Shown piece after piece: positions 13,613 to 27,300 of a stretch of 64,000 bases of DNA (positions are counted from its first letter, which is position 1; each line of letters starts with the position of its first letter). The stretch comes from Oxyruncus cristatus (lineage: Eukaryota > Chordata > Aves > Passeriformes > Cotingidae). The translations under genes were made by a program, and so were the position numbers. The stretch covers positions 311,300-375,299 of the forward strand of contig VXAY01002891.1 in assembly GCA_013399855.1 (NCBI GenBank), read 5' to 3'. The notes below the pieces were generated by a model that was given only the letters and a program-made list of their open reading frames with translations, was not told the origin of the DNA and did not search any database.

Positions 13613-14608
13613 AAACTATTCTCAGACTCCCTATCCTTTAGATACTAAAAGTATCCTGATGTCTGGTGGTATTCATCATGGAGACAGAAATCTGAGAACT
13701 TCCCCACACACAACATCCCAGTGTGCTACTACAGTCCTGCCATGGACAGCTCAGCTCCAAGGGAGGGACTGTCAGACAGAGGTTTACAACAATAATTGAC
13801 CCCAAGTCCCCAAGTCATATCATCATCATTTTCTCTTTTATGGAGCCATGCTAGGATGTTAGTATGTACCAAAACCTCCCTAATTACTGTGGTTTCCCTT
13901 TGGAAAATAATCAGGGAAATACGAGTCTATGATATCTAAATGGTAAACAACATGCAAAGGGGGAAAACAAAAAATGGGAAAAGCACTTGTATTCTTGTTC
14001 TTATTTGTGTATGTAAGAGCCTTCTTCTGGGACTAGAGCCTAAAATTCCATGTTTGCACTGCTTATAAAACTCAAGTACAAAGAGAACACATGAAGGGAC
14101 AGATTCCTTTAAAGATTTTATTGCTTTGAGTTCAGGTCTTGTAGAATTATGAAAACCGTCCCAAGCAAAATCAATAAAGGCTTTACAGCATCCTGGACAG
14201 TCAGCATGTTTATCTTCTTTCTAACCTTGTTCTGCTTCTCCCCCTTTGAAGTTCGCTGCAGAATAGAAATGTTTCTGTGTTTGATGGCACTAGTCAAATA
14301 AGGTTTCTGCTGCACATTGGTAATAAAATTCACTAACCCTTTTAGAAAAAGGGGCTGTACGTAAACATAAGGATAACTCAGAGTGGAGTCACTGATCCCT
14401 CTGTCTTGTCTGCAGGGGAAAATAGCTCCTACCGACAAGCTGCACCAAGATAAAACTGGTTTAGGCTCCAGAAAGGAAACCTGCCAGCGCAGCTGGGGGA
14501 GCAGAACCATCGGTGCCTTCACAGCACCAGCCACTCTCCCTGTGCAAGCCAGCACGGCCATCAAAGGCAGGCAGCAGCTGAACGTGGGGTTTCACCCTCC
14601 ACAGGACA

Positions 14609-14836
14609 CGCGGCGTGGGAGATCTGGAGCCCTCAGACAGTAGGTGACCACCTGTTCCTCGGGCAGACACATCCCGCGTGGCGCTTGTTCCGGCGCGCCC
14701 TCCCTGGGGACGCGGTTCCGCTGCCATCTGCACCAGCCATAAATCACAGCGAGAGCCTTTTGGTGGGCGTTGTGAGCGCCGAGCGCTGCACTTACGTCTG
14801 CGAGCCGCAGGAACAGTTGTGGTGCTGGCGGCACAC
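14609..14836. promoter_or_regulatory. CpG-rich patch, possible small CpG island
   Basis: I count about 23 CpG dinucleotides in roughly 228 bases, against very few in the flanking kilobases. The patch is also clearly G+C richer than its surroundings. In birds, unmethylated promoter or enhancer islands look like this, so it could mark a first exon or alternative promoter on either strand. No TATA box or clear first-exon donor was identified. Several short open frames cross it on both strands, which high G+C alone explains. An A-run at about 14850-14862 follows closely, so a decayed retroposed fragment is another possibility. It is too short for strict island criteria. Confidence 0.4.
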
Positions 14837-17800
14837 GGTTCCCAAGATAAAAAAAAAAAAAGAGGTGGACTTAAACAAGTAACATAACCTAATGGGCAAA
14901 AAGAGTCAAGCCCGGAGCTTGAATTCCTCCCCTTGCTTTTGATCTGCCGCTTGCATTTTAAGACCTCCCAGGCTATGAAGCTGTCGCATCAAGAGCACGG
15001 AGAATGACAGCTGCAAGCCTCGTGCTGCCCATCAAGCCCAGCCCGGAGTCCAAGAGCCCCATGAGAAGAACTTAGCTTATTTTTATTGCAACACACAGTA
15101 TTTTTCCTCCTGTGTTTATTCTCCCAGCTCCTCCTCTCCGTGCACGCGTAACTGACCCCTCCATTGACTCTTCGCTATTCTGGAAAACTACTGCTAAGAC
15201 CACGAACCACAGATTATATTACAAACACTTAAAATATCTTCTAAAGCCCTGACCGCTTGTTTCATTCTTAAAAAGTCGTTCCGGTGTTCAGCACTGGGAG
15301 ATCAATTCGTGTCAAGGAAGTAACACTGCACTCAGAGAAGACAAACTGTTTCCTCCCTGATCCTTCAGGAATGACTGCTCACTCCTCAGCTGTGAGTGTC
15401 CTCAGGAGAGAGAGCAGCTTCAGCAATGGGGATGTCCCACAAGATCTGTCCTGGCATCGCAGAGCAACGAGAGCTGTGCCAGTGGCTTTCTCTGCAGCTC
15501 AACCCATGGCTCCGTGTCAGCCATCCTCAAAACCCAGCAACAAAAAGGGAGGAGGAAAGTAAATACCTCCTTCGACGGTTTTCCCAGTACAAAACAATGT
15601 TTTCAGAGAAGAACAGGGATTCAACAGGTTTGGGAAGAGAGCGTGCCAGTACCATCCATAAGGAAAATCCATTGCTCTCTCTGGAAACTAAGGAGCTGCC
15701 AGCCAAATTTTACCCTTACTAGAAGTGCTTGTATGTTTTGGTAGTTCAGTGTTATCCTGCCCCAGTCATTCACAACAACCATGGCAGGTACTGCACAAAC
15801 AGTGCAAATTCATAAGGTAACAGCCCAACCAAACCAAGACAGGAGCACAAATACCCTTAATTTTCAATGCAGTAACAAAGTCCCACCAGCCAAGCCTTTC
15901 CTTTTATTTCTTAAAATCTTGAGAGATTTATGAGTGGGACTGAGGATAGGGACGATGAGATGGTTTTGCAGATGCCTTCGTGCAGCTCCTCCCAAGCATG
16001 AAGGTGCTTGTTGGAAAAAAAAAAAAATGTGAGAGTTGAGCAATAGAGGAACTGGCACCAGCTCTGTGTTATTTTTGATGAAGATCATTTGTTTTTCTAT
16101 GGAGTTGCGACACAAACCAAGGTAATGAAAAATGTGTTTGCCCTATGAGATGATTTTTGAACTCTGCAAGCTGACCATAAATTGCTTTCTAAATACAAGT
16201 AGAAATAGGCTTTTGCAAATGCTGACAATCAATAATGTGTGAGAGTCTGTGTTTAAGAGACCAATAGGACAAAATAGCTCCTTTTAAGACAGAGGAGCAC
16301 TTTACACACATAATCTACTTTAAAAAGCATTCACTACAAGGCCCCAGGAGAGCTTATGTTCAGGGATATTGGAGGAATACCAGCAGTTTTTAACCACTCC
16401 TTTGGAACATCTTAAGTAAATAATAAAAATCCCATACAATTATAGTTGCATCTACGTAGAAACAGGAGGTCAAGAAGTTGCATCCCACTCAGAGAATGCA
16501 ATGCAAGGCAGAAATGCAACTTGCTTTTCCGGAAAGTCAGTGGAAGTTGATGTGCTTTGGGCTTGGAAAGTCTTCCTCTAAGATAAAGGACAGTCTAATT
16601 TAACAGAATCACCAAAACTGTTGTTACCTATTTTTATTAATTCTTAAGCTAATGGTTTACAAATGTCTACTTTTTAGAAATGCCCAAAAAGGCACATTAC
16701 ATGCAGGGTTTTTTTTTTTTAAAGCCTACAATACAAAAATCATAACAGAAAGAAAAAAAAGAAAAGAATAAGCTTCTTGTAAAATAAAGAAGCCTAAGAT
16801 GTTTCAGACAAAAAATATGTGGAACTAAGTTAATTAATTCAAGCCAGGAGAGAGACCTGGAGAGCAGATATCCAATCTATTACTCATAAAGGAGAACTAA
16901 CCAGAATTCTAATTGAAAAGCCCACTTCCCTATTATTTCAGTCCCTGAGGAGACAACTCAAAAAAAAAAGAACAAAAATCTTAAATTTTCACATTTTTTT
17001 CCTGGAGTTCTCACAAGATCACTCAGTATATGGCAACAAAGCTCCATCAGCACTTGGGGAAAAACATCCCTGTAAGGTAAAACTCTCCAAGCTTCAATCT
17101 GTCAGCACCCACAGGGCGAGTGCACCCACCACGGCTCAGGAGCAGGGGTGCAAAATAAGCAGCTACTCTTTGCAATTGCTGATACTAACAAAGCAAGAAC
17201 CCCGAGGACTATTCTGCAGAGCATTTTCTTAAACTTCCACCCCCCCTGCAAGGTAGGAGTGGGCAGCCCCAGCTGCCTCCTGGGGAGCAAAGCAGCTGCA
17301 GCACATCAACAAGGTCACCTGTGGCCGTGCCAGAAGCTCATCACTTGTCAGTCCACCCTTAAACTGCACATCCACAGATATCAAATGGCCAAATAACAGC
17401 CAGTCTTCTAACAAGGCAGAGGTGGACCCGAGAAGGTTCCTCTTGCCAATCCAAAAGGGGCTGGGCACGCACAGAGAGGACAAACACGTGGAAGTCATGG
17501 ATGCAGATGCTGCATGTGCAGCACGGGATGCAGATGGGCTGCTGGATGGAGCCAGGGGGTTGCTAAAAACCAGCCATTCCTGTTCTTCGACTCCCTGTCC
17601 TCAACCATGTACCCCAGGCCCTGGCACTGCACACATTTCCCCTTTCCTTTTTCCAGAATCCCATTTAACTGGTTTTAATGAGCACAGGAGAGCACACACT
17701 GGCACATCACAGTGTCTGAACAAGTCTTAGCTGAGGGGGGGCTATTTCATTTCCAGTCATGCCCTGGTGAACAGGGAATCCTTTGAGAAGCTGCTCAGAA

Positions 17801-19375
17801 GCCCTCTCTAGCTCAGATGCTCTGAGCTCTGTTGCCCAACTCCAGAAAATTTACGTGGAAAATATTAAGAAGTATCCTCTCATACACTGAATATCACTAG
17901 AAAACTGCAAGAGGACACTTGTAGTTTGAGACTCAAGTTCTCAACAGCATCTTGCAGTTTCTCATGACGGCTGATGGGCAAACTCAAGAGAGTAACAAGG
18001 ACACAGCTCCAAAGGTACAGAGACCTTTAACGAGCACCCGGTTCAACACAAAGTTATACTCCCCTTTTGTAAGGGCAGGGCTATGAACAAAAGGAATCTA
18101 GAAATATTTCTAAGTATGTGCAACATCTTCTGCTTCTGTGCCCAAGCCTGGAGAGTCACTGCAGGCTTTCAGCAGGCGGGTCCTTAGCACTCCCCAGGCA
18201 CCCCTGACCTCCCAGCCCCTTCATTTCCTGCCTTGGCTTCAGAGATAGCTGGCTTGAGAAAGCACCAGGACAGGGGAAAAGTAAATAAAATATGGTTCCC
18301 AAAGCTGGGCCTCCCTCTCCGTGCCGCCTGGGAACCCCCAGTACATGGCTCAGGCTCCCTGGGAAGCAGCTTCATAGAGGGGACCAAAAAAACCAAAAAA
18401 TAAAAAAGAGAGAAAAGTGCTGAGGGTCTTTGAGCTGGTGTCTGTTAGTTCTTGTGCAAAACTAAACAGGGGAAACAACAAAACCCCCAGAGACAGCATC
18501 AGCCACGCACTAGTGAAGGATGTGTAGCAATTTGTAAAACCCTTATCCCGCTCCCTGTCCCCATCAAAAAAAGGGTATGGATGGGATGGGTGTGCACATT
18601 TCCCCCCCCCCTTCCTGCTCATTAGGAGACCACTCCAAACCCTTCCGTTCCAGCTAACATGTACCACTCCAAGTGAAAACCCCATAAACACACGAGCCAG
18701 TTTTACAGAGCAGGATTCCTGCTGTCAGGGAAGGCGCAGGCACGCCACGGTTAAGAAACGAAAACACACATCCCTATTATCTCTGGTATTTGTGGTGCTA
18801 CGAGGCATCCCAGCCTCAGCTCTTTAAACACTGTAAAAGCACGCTATAAAGGGGGGTTGTGCTTTTTTCCATGAGCACAAAGCATGGGGAAGGTTATCTC
18901 CCGTGCTTGTCCCATCTGGTGCACCAGCACCGCCGGCGTCTCCTCAGCTCAGCAGCGGCAGCACCAGGGGACCAACTCGAAGGCCTCACCACTAACAAGG
19001 AGCTGTGCAGGCCCAGTCAAGCAGTGCCATAGTTTTGAAAAACAATGACTGCTAATGGTGATAAAGTCTTGTTCCAGAATGGGCATTCTCCCCCCAGACA
19101 GCAGTTCCTGAAAGCAGGGCGTTGCATAACATTCCCACTTTCCACCAGAGAAGATTCCCATCCCCGTGGCGAAACCTGGGAAAAGGAGGACCTAGTGCAA
19201 CAGGGGCTGAACAGCTTGAAAACATTGCAAAGATGCACTTGAAAGGCTGTGATTCTAAGATTTCGTGATTATCAAAGTCCTTCTTCGAAGAGCTAAAATT
19301 CAATTACAAGGATATAAACATTTAATACATAATAAATACAAATTCTGCCCTGCAACCCTTTTGCAACACGTCTCT
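14837..19375. other. Unassigned unique DNA
   Basis: No gene or recognised interspersed repeat. The largest open frames are 108-113 codons and overlap frames on the other strand. Small features are an A-run near 16016-16027, a T-run near 16709-16720, two copies of GGATGCAGATG 27 bases apart (17499-17509 and 17526-17536), and a 10-base C-run at 18602-18611. Confidence 0.6.
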
Positions 19376-19550
19376 GTGTGGCGGGTTGGCCATGGCTGGA
19401 TACTGGGTGCCCACCACAACTGCTCTGGTACTGCCCTCCTCAGCTGGACAAAATACAGCAAAAGGCTCTGGGTGGAGATAAGGACAGGGAGAGTTCACTC
19501 ACCAATTGCTGTCATGGGAAACACAGACTCAGCTTGGGAAATCAGTCAGG
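19376..19550. mobile_element. Avian endogenous-retrovirus LTR-type fragment
   Basis: The segment matches, from memory of the family, a common neoavian dispersed LTR: a gcgggttggcc..ggctgga start, a gtgcccacca block, cctcctcagctggaca, gagataaggacagggagag, tcactcaccaattg and acagactcagcttggg in the same order. Similarity fades after about 19550, although the following 250 bases stay open and may be further LTR sequence. A 185-codon open frame (19265-19822) runs through it but has no retroviral protein motif. No gag, pol or env is present, nor a partner LTR, so this is a broken solo remnant. Orientation is not assigned. Confidence 0.6.
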
Positions 19551-22500
19551 GCCATGACTGTCATTCTCTGGATGCTGGTGGAAGGGGTATGGTTTGGGAG
19601 TACAGGGGAATACCAGGGGAAAGGAGGGAGACTGTCGCAGGAGAGAGCAGAAAGGAGAGCCCTGATCAGTTTTCTCCAGTTAAAGAGAAAGCACTAGGAA
19701 CATACCACCCATTCCATCATTTCCTTCTCTTCTATTCTGCAGAAAAATTGGATTTTTTCTTTAAGCCTTTTCTTCAGGAAAAGGCACATACAGCACATTT
19801 CCTTAGCACTCCAGCACCATGAAATGCAGGGCACACCATCAGAGCATCACTCCATCCAGCCCTGTCACTGAACTATGGAGCAAAATCGCTGGGGCAACAA
19901 GGTTAAGCTTAATGATTCCCTTTGGGAGATGGAGCCTGATCCCATATACGTGCCCTAAACCACCAGCCTCCTCCAGATGAAGACAGCCAGCCACGACTAA
20001 GGGCTATAAAGAGCTTCCTTTTCAGTGGAGCGTTCACATACCCTACACAGATCAGACCATTCTTCACATAGGTCACACCAAAAGCATAACAAAGAGTGTT
20101 CCATCCTTTAACCCAGAACACAGGCGAAGACAGGAAATGCCATACACCCTCCCAACTCACCCTAGCTGAAGAAGGGACGGATTTTACTCAAAGGCAAGAG
20201 CAAAAACGATTTTGCCATCCTTGTCATAGAGATTAAAACAAGGACAAGAACTGCTTGTGCTGTTTCTCTGCCCTGCAGCACCCAACCTACCCCGGAGTTG
20301 CCCACGTGGAGTGCTGGCTTAGCCCATGCTGGTGAGCCTTCAAAGGGGGGGCTGAGCCCAAGGGAGAAAGAGCTGGTGGCTGCAGGGCTGCACCCTAACC
20401 ACAGAGAGAGTTGGGGAGCAGAGGGGTGGCTTCCTCCAGCATCACAGTGAGGAGAGAGAGCTGTGATACAGAAAGGGAACATAATGGAGAAGGACAGCAA
20501 AGAGCCCTGGGGAATGACTGCATAGTACTACATGCATGGGCAGTGCCACCCTTGGGGACACTGAACCTCTTCCACGTCAGAGACAGACCCCTGGCAGAAC
20601 TCCCAACCCACTGCAGACACACAGATGCATTAAGTTCCCCAAGCTTCTTGATTGCTGTTTTATCCCAGACAAGGCATTTCTTTCATTTAAAGCTTATAAC
20701 TTACCCTCACCAGAGCTTGGAGTTGCAGAGTTTAGCAAGAAAGTGCAAATGGTTTATATTCTGTGTACAAAACAACGGTAAAGCTCCAACCTGATTAGGT
20801 TTCTAGCATGTAAGCTTTATTAAAAAAGTCCTTACAACTCCTGTCATTATGGTTTTGTTTCTTTATTTTGTAATAACATGTTAATTATTTGAATTGCTGC
20901 AAACAAATCTGGGATGTCATGCAAGCCCCAGGCTGCTAACCAGCCTCTGCGTAGGTTGTAGTCAGCTGAGTAACCAGCAACAGGCCAAGGAACATTGCCT
21001 GGCTGATGCTGATGACATGAAACAAGGCACTTCCAGCTCTGACACGCTGTAGGACTTCTTCTTGTCTCACCCCTTCCAAATTAACTGCTTGTTTTCACTC
21101 TGCAATTGATTTTGTGATTAGCCCTTTAAGACGCAAGGGTCAACAAGGACAAGTCCGTGAATCCACCAGAGCTGATAACGCTGAGTGAGGTCTTTACCTT
21201 GTGTGTGGCTCGTCCAGGTTTTACTGAGTTTGCTGCTGCTTGTCTGTCTGCACCACTGACACATCCAGAGAAATCCATGCCAGCTGCTTTTTAAGAACCC
21301 TACTGCTGCACAGGATCCTTACCTGTTGCGTTTCCATACCGACACAGCTCATCTCCCTGTGTAACCCCAAGCCTAGGCTGTGCACAAGCTCACATCACCA
21401 GGACTGAATCAAACAAACTTGGTTCTCTCAAAGCCCAAAACACAGTCCCTTCCCAGAGAGGAGCTGAGCAGTTACAGAGAGAAAACAACGCCGTGGGTCC
21501 AGCTGGCACTCCTGCCCCAGGAATGTCTGTGGGCAGCCAACGCAATCCTCCCAAATTGCACTGCAGTTGAAAGCAGGGCACAACAATGGGTCCATCCCCA
21601 GCTGGGCACTGCAGTCTGTGCCGGGAGGCTCAGACACGGCCCCACAGCCACCAGCGCGAGGCTCTTGTGCAACGACCGGCCCCGGCTCACGCCACCAGTC
21701 TGAGAGCTGACCTCCCCAGATCCCAAAAGCTTGCAGCTCAGGACATCCTTTCAGGAGCCAACGCTCCCCCTATTTTCCCCGTGATGGTGAGGGCGCGAAG
21801 CAGCCACTCGTGACTTTAATGATTCTCTCACCACGGTGCTAGGTAAGATTTTAGCGGTTTTGAGAATTTGACCATTTTCCATGCCAACACGCCAATGCCT
21901 GGAACAAAGTAAGCAGAAACTTAAATAAGAGACTGAGACATGAGGCTGCTGTCAGCCAGTGAGACCAAGAAAAGCCTCTAAAGACCACTGCAGCGAAGAT
22001 TTATTTGAAACAAAAGCAAAGCCAGAAAAAAAAAAGAAATCATTAGTAGTCACTTACAAAAGGTTCAGAGAACTTTATACAAAAGGGAAACTCAACCCAA
22101 AGTCAGCTCCTAATGACAGAAATTCCTATGAAGAAAAGTTCTTTGTGCAAAGAGCAGAGAAGAAAGATTCTTGTGTCACTAAACCTCTTTCTCCAGCTTT
22201 TCATCAGTCAGAAAACACCTCATTAACAGTTAATATCTACATAAGGGTTGTATTTTACCAGCACCTGATTTTTTTAAGCTTACCCAGCCTTGTCAGTAGA
22301 CACTGCAACTTCAGCCACTGCACTGTCTGTATAATCTGTCTGCCAATACTGCCACCTTTCCAAGTCCTCCTCGTCGTCAAATGATAGTCACTTATGCCCC
22401 ACTTAATGCTGAAGTTTTCCATTTGTGACCAGATACCTTTCAAATCCCCTCAAAATACTAATATTTAAAAAATAGCAGATAGCACAGATGCAGTTTGTCT

Positions 22501-24029
22501 GTCAATGAACAAGTAATACACCCTTTGAACTGCTCTATTTCTCTCCAAGAGCAGATCAAACTTTCACAAAAAAAAAAAAGAAAAGAAGTCCAGCTTGCTG
22601 AATTCATGCTTTTTTCCATTTTAGATCTCCCTCCTTTACCAGACTCCTCTCCCATTGGCACCACGACGTTCTCTGGCGGTGACAGGTTGTTGAGTCACTG
22701 CAGCTTCTCACTTTTCACTCAGGAAACTCAAAAGCAGCTGCTGACACAAGCTGGGACACTTGTACACTCAGTTCAGCACGAGCTGCTTCTTCATATCTTC
22801 TTGTGAAAGTGTTTAAGACATAGTAACAACTAGATTAATGAAGAAAGTGGGAAAATTTAAACCCACATGCCTCTGGCATAGATTAAAACCCAAGGAAAGG
22901 ACAAAGAGTTGCTTCTGGGCACGTTTTTTTTCTGGCCACACTTTTCCCGTTATTTGTGACATGCACAGGGGAAAGGGGTGGATGAAGCAGAGCTTTGACA
23001 CCTGGTGTACAGCACCTGCACTCAATCCTTCCCCAAATCCCAGGTATGTTGCTCTACTCTGTACTCAAATACACACAGAAAACGACAAAGCAGCTCCTGT
23101 GCAGCTGTGCAGGGAAGGAGGCCCTTCAGATGAGCTCCCACCATGAATCCACCAGGCTCCAGCAGTCTGACTTGGCCAGATAAGCTCTGAGCAAGAATGT
23201 GAAGCCTGGGTGCTGCTCCAAACCCAAATCTGAAGTCTCTGCTGCTGGCCCATCACTGTTTGACTAGTTCAGCCTGTGATTGATGACTTGCCACTGCTTG
23301 GAGTCTTCCAGAGGAGATTAGATACCTCTCCAAAATGAGAGGTTTTAATCTGCTTTCTGGAAGAAATCCTGCAGTGGGAGGTATCAAACATAGATTTAAC
23401 AACCCTAATAGTTCTCTCTGGCCTTAAAAAAAATCTAATCTGTAATCTGGGGGGTGTCAGGCATCTGTTATCCAGAGCTGCAATTACAACCGTACTGCTC
23501 CTCTGCAGTCATATAAACCTACATAAAAACCTCTCAAAGGAAAAGAGAGGATAAATATGAAATGTTTAATAACTACTGACTTGCTGGTCAACAGATGGCC
23601 ACTGCAAACTACAGTGCATCTGGAGCTCTTTTCTTCCAAAAATCCTGGCAAAGCTTGACTTATGCAACCACCAGAACCTCCATCGTGTGCCTCCATAGCT
23701 CCATCCTTGAGCACCCAGCTGGTGGGGTCAGGAGATCCTTACAACCACCTCTTCCTCTGCACAGCTCAGGGCAATGCATACCCCTGCCCAACATCCCAGG
23801 GACACGCTGACCTTCATTTGAAGATGACACCACCTTTTCAGAGATCAGACATCATTCCATATTACCCTACCTCAAAAGAGGAGCTGTGCAAGACTGTAGC
23901 TCACAAGAGCTTTATCTAGTGAAGAAGGACCAATGCCAGATGAAGACAAATTAAAAATCAAGTGTACACGTTACTGCTTGGACAAGTATTTCCCTAAAGT
24001 CACCATTGCACCAGCACAAATGGTGCAAC
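19551..24029. other. Unassigned unique DNA
   Basis: No gene recognised. Open frames reach 141 codons (21959-22384) without a recognisable domain. A minor CpG cluster of about eight sites lies at 21621-21700. The AT-rich part near 20800-20900 holds a run of short AT motifs. Confidence 0.6.
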
Positions 24030-24335
24030 AGGAGAGCTCGAGAGGGACTTTTGAGAGGGCACGGAGGGACAGGGCAAGAGGGAATGGCTTCAAACAGACA
24101 GAGGGCAGGGTTAGGTAGGATACGAGAAAGAAATCCTTGACTGTGAGGGTGGTAAGGCCATGGCACAAGTCACCCAGAGAAGCTGTGGTTGCCCCGCCTC
24201 TGGAAGTGTCCAAGGCCAGGTTGGACAGGGCTTGGAGCAACCTGGGACGGTAGAAGGTGTCCCTGCCCATGGCAGGGGGTTGGAATGAGACAGTCTTTAA
24301 GGTCTCTTCCAACCTGAACTATTCTGTGATTCTGC
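24030..24335 (+). mobile_element. CR1: CR1 LINE 3' end, longest copy in the window
   Basis: About 300 bases follow the CR1 3' region in order: a gggaatggcttcaaac block, gaaagaaatccttgactgtgagggtgg, gcccagagaagctgtgg-like, ctggaagtgtccaaggccagg, aaggtgtccctgcccatgg, then the ttccaacctgaac and attctgtgattct tail. The orientation is forward. The 5' part, including both CR1 open frames, is missing, as usual for truncated CR1 insertions. An overlapping 113-codon minus-strand frame is an accident of the repeat. Confidence 0.93.
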
Positions 24336-27300
24336 AAACTGGATCATAAAGAGCCTCTCAGAGCCAGTCAAACCCACAAAGCCTGCATGAGGATTCACAA
24401 CCTCCTCCCTTAACTGCTTAAAGGTCCTCCAATCTATGCGCTGAATCTGCTCATCCTAACGCTCGCTTCAAGTGAAACATTTAACTGCAGACTGACACTT
24501 TGATGCAAACTCGTAAGAGCATTGTAAACTTGATGTCATCACTAAATAAAAGCTTCACTTTGAGTTAACGTTTCAAAGTTCCTCAAAGTACTCAGTCTTC
24601 ATTAAAAAGAGCAAATGCTTTTCATTTTCCATGTTTCCAAGTCACAGCCCCCCCTAATTCACTACTTCTTCTAGGTCTTATAAGCAATTTCTCCTCCTAT
24701 AGAAGTCACAAATACCATCTATATTCTGGTAATTCTGTTTCCACCAGGTGTCTTAACCTCCACGATAGTATAAAAACCATTTCTTTTTCCCAAACTTGGG
24801 GCCCACCCATTGCCAGCCCTGGTCCAACAGCCTTAACCCATTACCAGAAACATGCCCTCCATACATCCTTCTCATTGCAGGGAGGCACTGGGCAGCACAT
24901 GAGTTCTGTCATGCCTTCCTCAACCCCTGCTGAACAGGGAGAAGGCTCAGAGATGCTGAGATTCACTTGCCCTGCTATTTCACAGCTCTGATTTCCAACT
25001 AAGAAAGTGTAACCCTATTACTGAAGGTTTCATTACGATAGTGCTTTTACAGCCATAGATAGTGTATTTATCTCTCCAAATTTAAAAGGCTTAACACTAC
25101 ATGGAGGAGGAAGAAAGGCAGAAGACCACATCAAAGGGACTTGCAAGGGCTTCATTTCACATTAATTACCAGGGGGACTAGTGCCAAATGTGCAAACAGC
25201 ACCAAGGAAATTCACTGTGGAGCTATGGGGCCGCACAAGGTGTTGTGGCACAAAAACTGCTGCCACCCCCCTCTTTCCAGGGGAAAACCCCTATTCCACA
25301 GCAGACAATGGGAGCTCTGGGGCTCAGCTGTGCAACCAGAGGAGCCAAACCTGCTGGGAGCACCCAGCAGGGCAGGATACAGACACCAGCGACCGCATCC
25401 CTCTCTTCACCAAGGGTTTGAGGCAGCTTCAAAACACTCCTCAGGGCTTCCTACTTAGCTCAATAAGCACGGAGAAGTGTGGATTCCAAATGTGCTGAAG
25501 AGCCTGAAACCTCCATCGAGTTCAGCCAAGCTCTGAGGTTCAGCACCTTTGGGACAGGAAAAAAAAAAAGCCACCAAAACATTCTGTGTTCTAAAGCAGG
25601 CCTTGCATGTACCATGGACGTTTTGTTCAGGCCAAACCCTGTCCTCCAATGTGCACAATCATCTCTTCTAGAGAAGATGAGCATTTATGAACAGTCAGAC
25701 TTTTAAAGATGGGCCTTTGATCTTGTTCCCAGTTATTTATTGAGATTCACCCCAGAGAGCAGTAACTGTATGAACTAGTGGGAGAAGGCAGATTTTACAT
25801 TTTACCAAGTTTAACAGAGCAGAGGAAGCCATATGCATTTTAAGTATCATAATTTACACCAATTCTGTTAAAACACAACCATGCATTTTTGAGCAGAAAA
25901 GGTCCAAAGCATTTCTAGCCAGCTGGACTATTTTCGGCACATTTCAGAGCCCCTCTACTCTCCTCCATTCACCTCCAACCCCCAGCAATACTAAATGCCA
26001 AGGGAAAGCACGGAGATGTATTATACTTAAGTGCAAGCTGCTCCACAAAATCTGCTCCACAAACAATTACACACCCCATAAGAAAAAGAGCAGAGACCCA
26101 AGCAGGGTATCAGCTCTTCATTTACATTCAGCCCTAATCTAACATGTCATGCAAATGGCACAGGAGGGAAAACGAAACCAAAAAACCTCCCAGCCCCTCT
26201 CTTACCCCTGAACTACCAGACCATCTGCAGTTTCAAAGAAACTCTAGCAAGCACAGCTTGACATCTGCACCTCATTAAGGCCTAATTTGAAACAATCGCT
26301 ATTCCCTATCTCTCTTGTTTTTCCTGGGCAGAACAGCTTTGATGTCTCCCAGTTGACAAAAAAAAAACCCATAAGAAATAGGCATTAAAAAATATCAACT
26401 GGAAGGTAGGAATTCATTCCCATGAACAACAGGTATCAATGTTCAGCAAAGAGAAACCAGAGCCCCGAGCTCTCACACCTCCCTCGGCCACAACTACCGT
26501 ACAGGGCAGGCAGATGCTGCCTCTCCTCATCGTAACTCTCCTGTTAGGAGTAACCACAGCTTGCTCAAAGGGCTTGGCCTCTTCCAACCTGGGATTGGGA
26601 ATCAAGGATTCCCTGTTATCCCTGGGACAGTATTATCATAACTTTTTGCAAATCTTTGCGGCGACAGCAAGTTTGATTTGATATAAGCAAGAAATGCCAA
26701 ACCAAAACATGAACGCAGGTGATTCATCCCTTGAGGATATAAACTTCATTTTTTTTTTTTTCTTCTTGTTCCTTATACCTCAATATGACTTTGGAAGTCT
26801 GGAGAAAACCCACATTTTGCATGATTTGCTCACTGACATTTTAAAGGGAGGGCAATTAAATCAAAATGAATTAGTTTCAAATTCAACAAAGTAAATGCCT
26901 GGTATTTTAATCAACAGGGCAATAGCTTTCCACCCTTTTTTGCCTACAAGAGAACATGAGTGTGTTATGAAAAATCATCCATCAGCTTCCAAATAATCCA
27001 TGTAGTCGAGAAGCTGACATTCTCCCCATGTGTTTAATCCTATGTGACTCATACATTTATTCTTATAATGAAGTTATTATTACTGGAAACCTTCTCTTTG
27101 CTAAGTCAGTCTCTGTAGGTGCCACACATGAGTTGAAAGCTTATGAAGTCAAAGAAGGCCTTCGGTTTCCAAGCTAAGTCAGCTGGTCACCAAATGGCAC
27201 ATGTAGCCTTTAAATGCAGATTTGATAAAACAAAGCAGTTGCTTGCCTCTGCAAAACTTTGCCCAAGCACAGGCTTGCTCAGCTAAGCCAGAGGTGGCTC

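Larger units (their letters stand above)
5936..14608. other. Unassigned unique DNA with short simple repeats
   Basis: No gene recognised across about 8.7 kb. The longest open frames are 122-133 codons (11025-11393, 11275-11655, 12481-12882) and have no recognisable domain. The interval holds a G-quadruplex motif, (AAAC)n, (GA)n and (CA)n tracts, A- and C-homopolymers and a small hairpin, which are listed separately. An octamer ATTTGCAT lies at 10631-10638 in an AT-rich block. Confidence 0.6.

Noticed and set aside
17499..17536. Tandem repeat of GGATGCAGATG
   Set aside because: There are only two copies, 27 bases apart, with diverged sequence between them. Not enough for a repeat array.
19240..19270. 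Possible extra CR1 tail (gattctaagatttcgtgat)
   Set aside because: The terminal-repeat resemblance is only about 20 bases, and no ttccaac block or upstream CR1 sequence precedes it.
24030..24335. Open frames on either strand across the CR1 copy
   Set aside because: This part is the CR1 3' region. The frames are by-products of the repeat and lack the reverse-transcriptase or endonuclease domains.
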